Source: DASXPG01 sp035559335 (GTDB lineage: Bacteria; Gemmatimonadota; Gemmatimonadetes; Gemmatimonadales; JACORV01). Taken from it: a stretch of 14,170 nt of DNA. The notes under the pieces are model-generated. The model did no database searches. It was not told the DNA's origin and saw only the letters and a program-made list of their open reading frames with translations. Shown piece after piece: positions 13,511 to 14,170 of the stretch. The DNA is taken from NCBI GenBank assembly GCA_035559335.1, contig DATMBH010000322.1:1-14170 (forward strand), given 5' to 3'. The translations under genes and the position numbers were made by a program. The first letter of the stretch is position 1; the number at the start of each line of letters is the position of its first letter.

Positions 13511-13948
13511 GTGCGTGCCGTGGTGCAGCGCGTCAGCCGCGCTGCCGTTCGCGTGGACGGCCAGACCGTCGGGGCGATCGGGCGCGGCTTTCTCGTCCTG
13601 GCGGGCTTCACCGCCGGTGACGGGGAGCCGCAGCTGGACTGGATGGCCGAGAAGATCGCCGGGCTGCGGGTATTCTCCGACTCCGAGGGCAGGATGAACC
13701 TGGCGCTTGCGGACGTTGATGGCGCCTGCCTCGTGGTCAGCCAGTTTACGCTCTACGGTGATGCGCAGAAGGGCCGCCGTCCATCGTTCGTGCAGGCCGC
13801 CCCGCCGGACGTGGCCGAGCCCCTGTACGAACGGTTCGTGTCCCTGTTGCGCCGGCGCGGCGTGAGGGTGGAAACGGGAAGGTTTGGCGCGATGATGGAT
13901 GTGGAGTTGGTCAACGACGGTCCGGTCACTCTGATTCTCGAGCGGTGA
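13511..13948 (+). CDS. dtd: D-aminoacyl-tRNA deacylase
   Basis: A 145-residue chirality proofreader that cleaves D-amino acids from mischarged tRNAs, freeing D-Tyr and similar residues. It begins MRAVVQRVSRAAVRVDG, the family N terminus. It has the SQFTL motif (77-81) with KGRRPSF just after, and the Gly-cisPro signature NDGPVT (135-140), which forms the cross-dimer active site. The length matches the family. The start is GTG at 13511, three bases after the glmS stop; GGAG inside the last glmS codons serves as ribosome site. The end overlaps the maf gene by four bases (GTGA). Operon position suggests expression with glmM-glmS. Confidence 0.97.
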   Translation: MRAVVQRVSRAAVRVDGQTVGAIGRGFLVLAGFTAGDGEPQLDWMAEKIAGLRVFSDSEGRMNLALADVDGACLVVSQFTLYGDAQKGRRPSFVQAAPPDVAEPLYERFVSLLRRRGVRVETGRFGAMMDVELVNDGPVTLILER

Positions 13949-14170
13949 CTATCCCGCTGATCCTCGCCTCTGTCTCGCCGCGGCGGCGCGAACTGCTGCG
14001 GCTGTTGGGTCTTTCGGCCGAGGTGGTTCCGGCCGACCTGGACGAGTCGTGGAAGCCGGGTGAGCTGCCGCATGACCACGCCGAGCGGCTGGCGCGGGCG
14101 AAAGTCGCGGCCATCGCCTCGCGCCGACCTGAGGCGGCAGTGGTGGGCGCCGACACGATCGTGGTGGTTG
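13945..14170 (+). CDS. maf: Maf-family nucleotide pyrophosphatase, 5' part
   Basis: The first 75 residues of a Maf/YceF/YhdE-type enzyme, cut by the right edge. It begins with GTG (MTIPLILASVSPRRRELLRLL); the SxSPRRxELL motif is the Maf signature for phosphate binding. DESWKPGELP and AERLARAKVAAIA follow, and GADTIVV near residues 69-75 contains the conserved aspartate. Maf proteins hydrolyse non-canonical nucleotides (dTTP/UTP or m7GTP types), but the specificity residues lie beyond the window. The start overlaps the dtd stop by four bases (GTGA), implying coupled translation. No other start fits, as the SPRR motif is only ten residues in. Confidence 0.93.
   Translation, partial: MTIPLILASVSPRRRELLRLLGLSAEVVPADLDESWKPGELPHDHAERLARAKVAAIASRRPEAAVVGADTIVVV

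Noticed and set aside
1..14170. CRISPR array, tRNA or rRNA gene, insertion sequence, prophage or defence island
   Set aside because: No regularly spaced repeats, cloverleaf-type sequence, transposase or integrase motifs, or defence-type proteins were found on either strand.

Overview
The window is a GC-rich, gene-dense bacterial chromosomal segment with no rRNA, tRNA, CRISPR array, insertion sequence or phage gene. Signal peptides, a secreted M16 peptidase pair, and compact operons with GTG starts and 1-13 base overlaps suggest a soil or sediment Gram-negative. Gemmatimonadota is my best guess, from the style of the M16 pair and the GGEGNGG-type phosphoglucosamine mutase, but no phylogenetic marker here settles it.

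Layout. The + strand opens with the C-terminal end of a CPA1-type cation:proton antiporter (1-317), convergent with a long minus-strand block. In transcription order (right to left) that block is: a PLP-dependent Cys/Met-metabolism enzyme (9135-7972), an M48 membrane metallopeptidase (7917-6898), purD (6901-5558), mutM (5444-4626), a UvrC-like GIY-YIG nuclease without the UvrC C-terminal nuclease (4638-3424), and two M16 peptidases (3281-1755 and 1755-307). In the M16 pair the first protein carries the zinc motif and the second carries the R/Y substrate-binding pair. From 9253 the + strand runs as a second tight operon: a response regulator with an HD-GYP domain, glmM, glmS, dtd and the start of a maf gene cut by the window edge.

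How the genes work together. glmM and glmS catalyse two steps of UDP-GlcNAc synthesis, for peptidoglycan and LPS; here they follow a c-di-GMP-type regulator and precede two house-cleaning enzymes (D-aminoacyl-tRNA deacylase and Maf pyrophosphatase). mutM and the UvrC-like gene form a DNA-repair pair. The M16 pair is probably an obligate heterodimer acting in the periplasm.

Non-coding highlights. A matching 30-base promoter-like element (TTGCC, 18-base spacer, TAC-C-T) lies before the M16 operon and before the PLP enzyme gene. Degenerate seven-base repeats bracket mutM and appear to have reshaped the purD C terminus and the UvrC-like N terminus. A 16-base perfect hairpin sits inside the end of the antiporter gene. 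I found no clearly new defence or biosynthetic system; most of the window is ordinary housekeeping.
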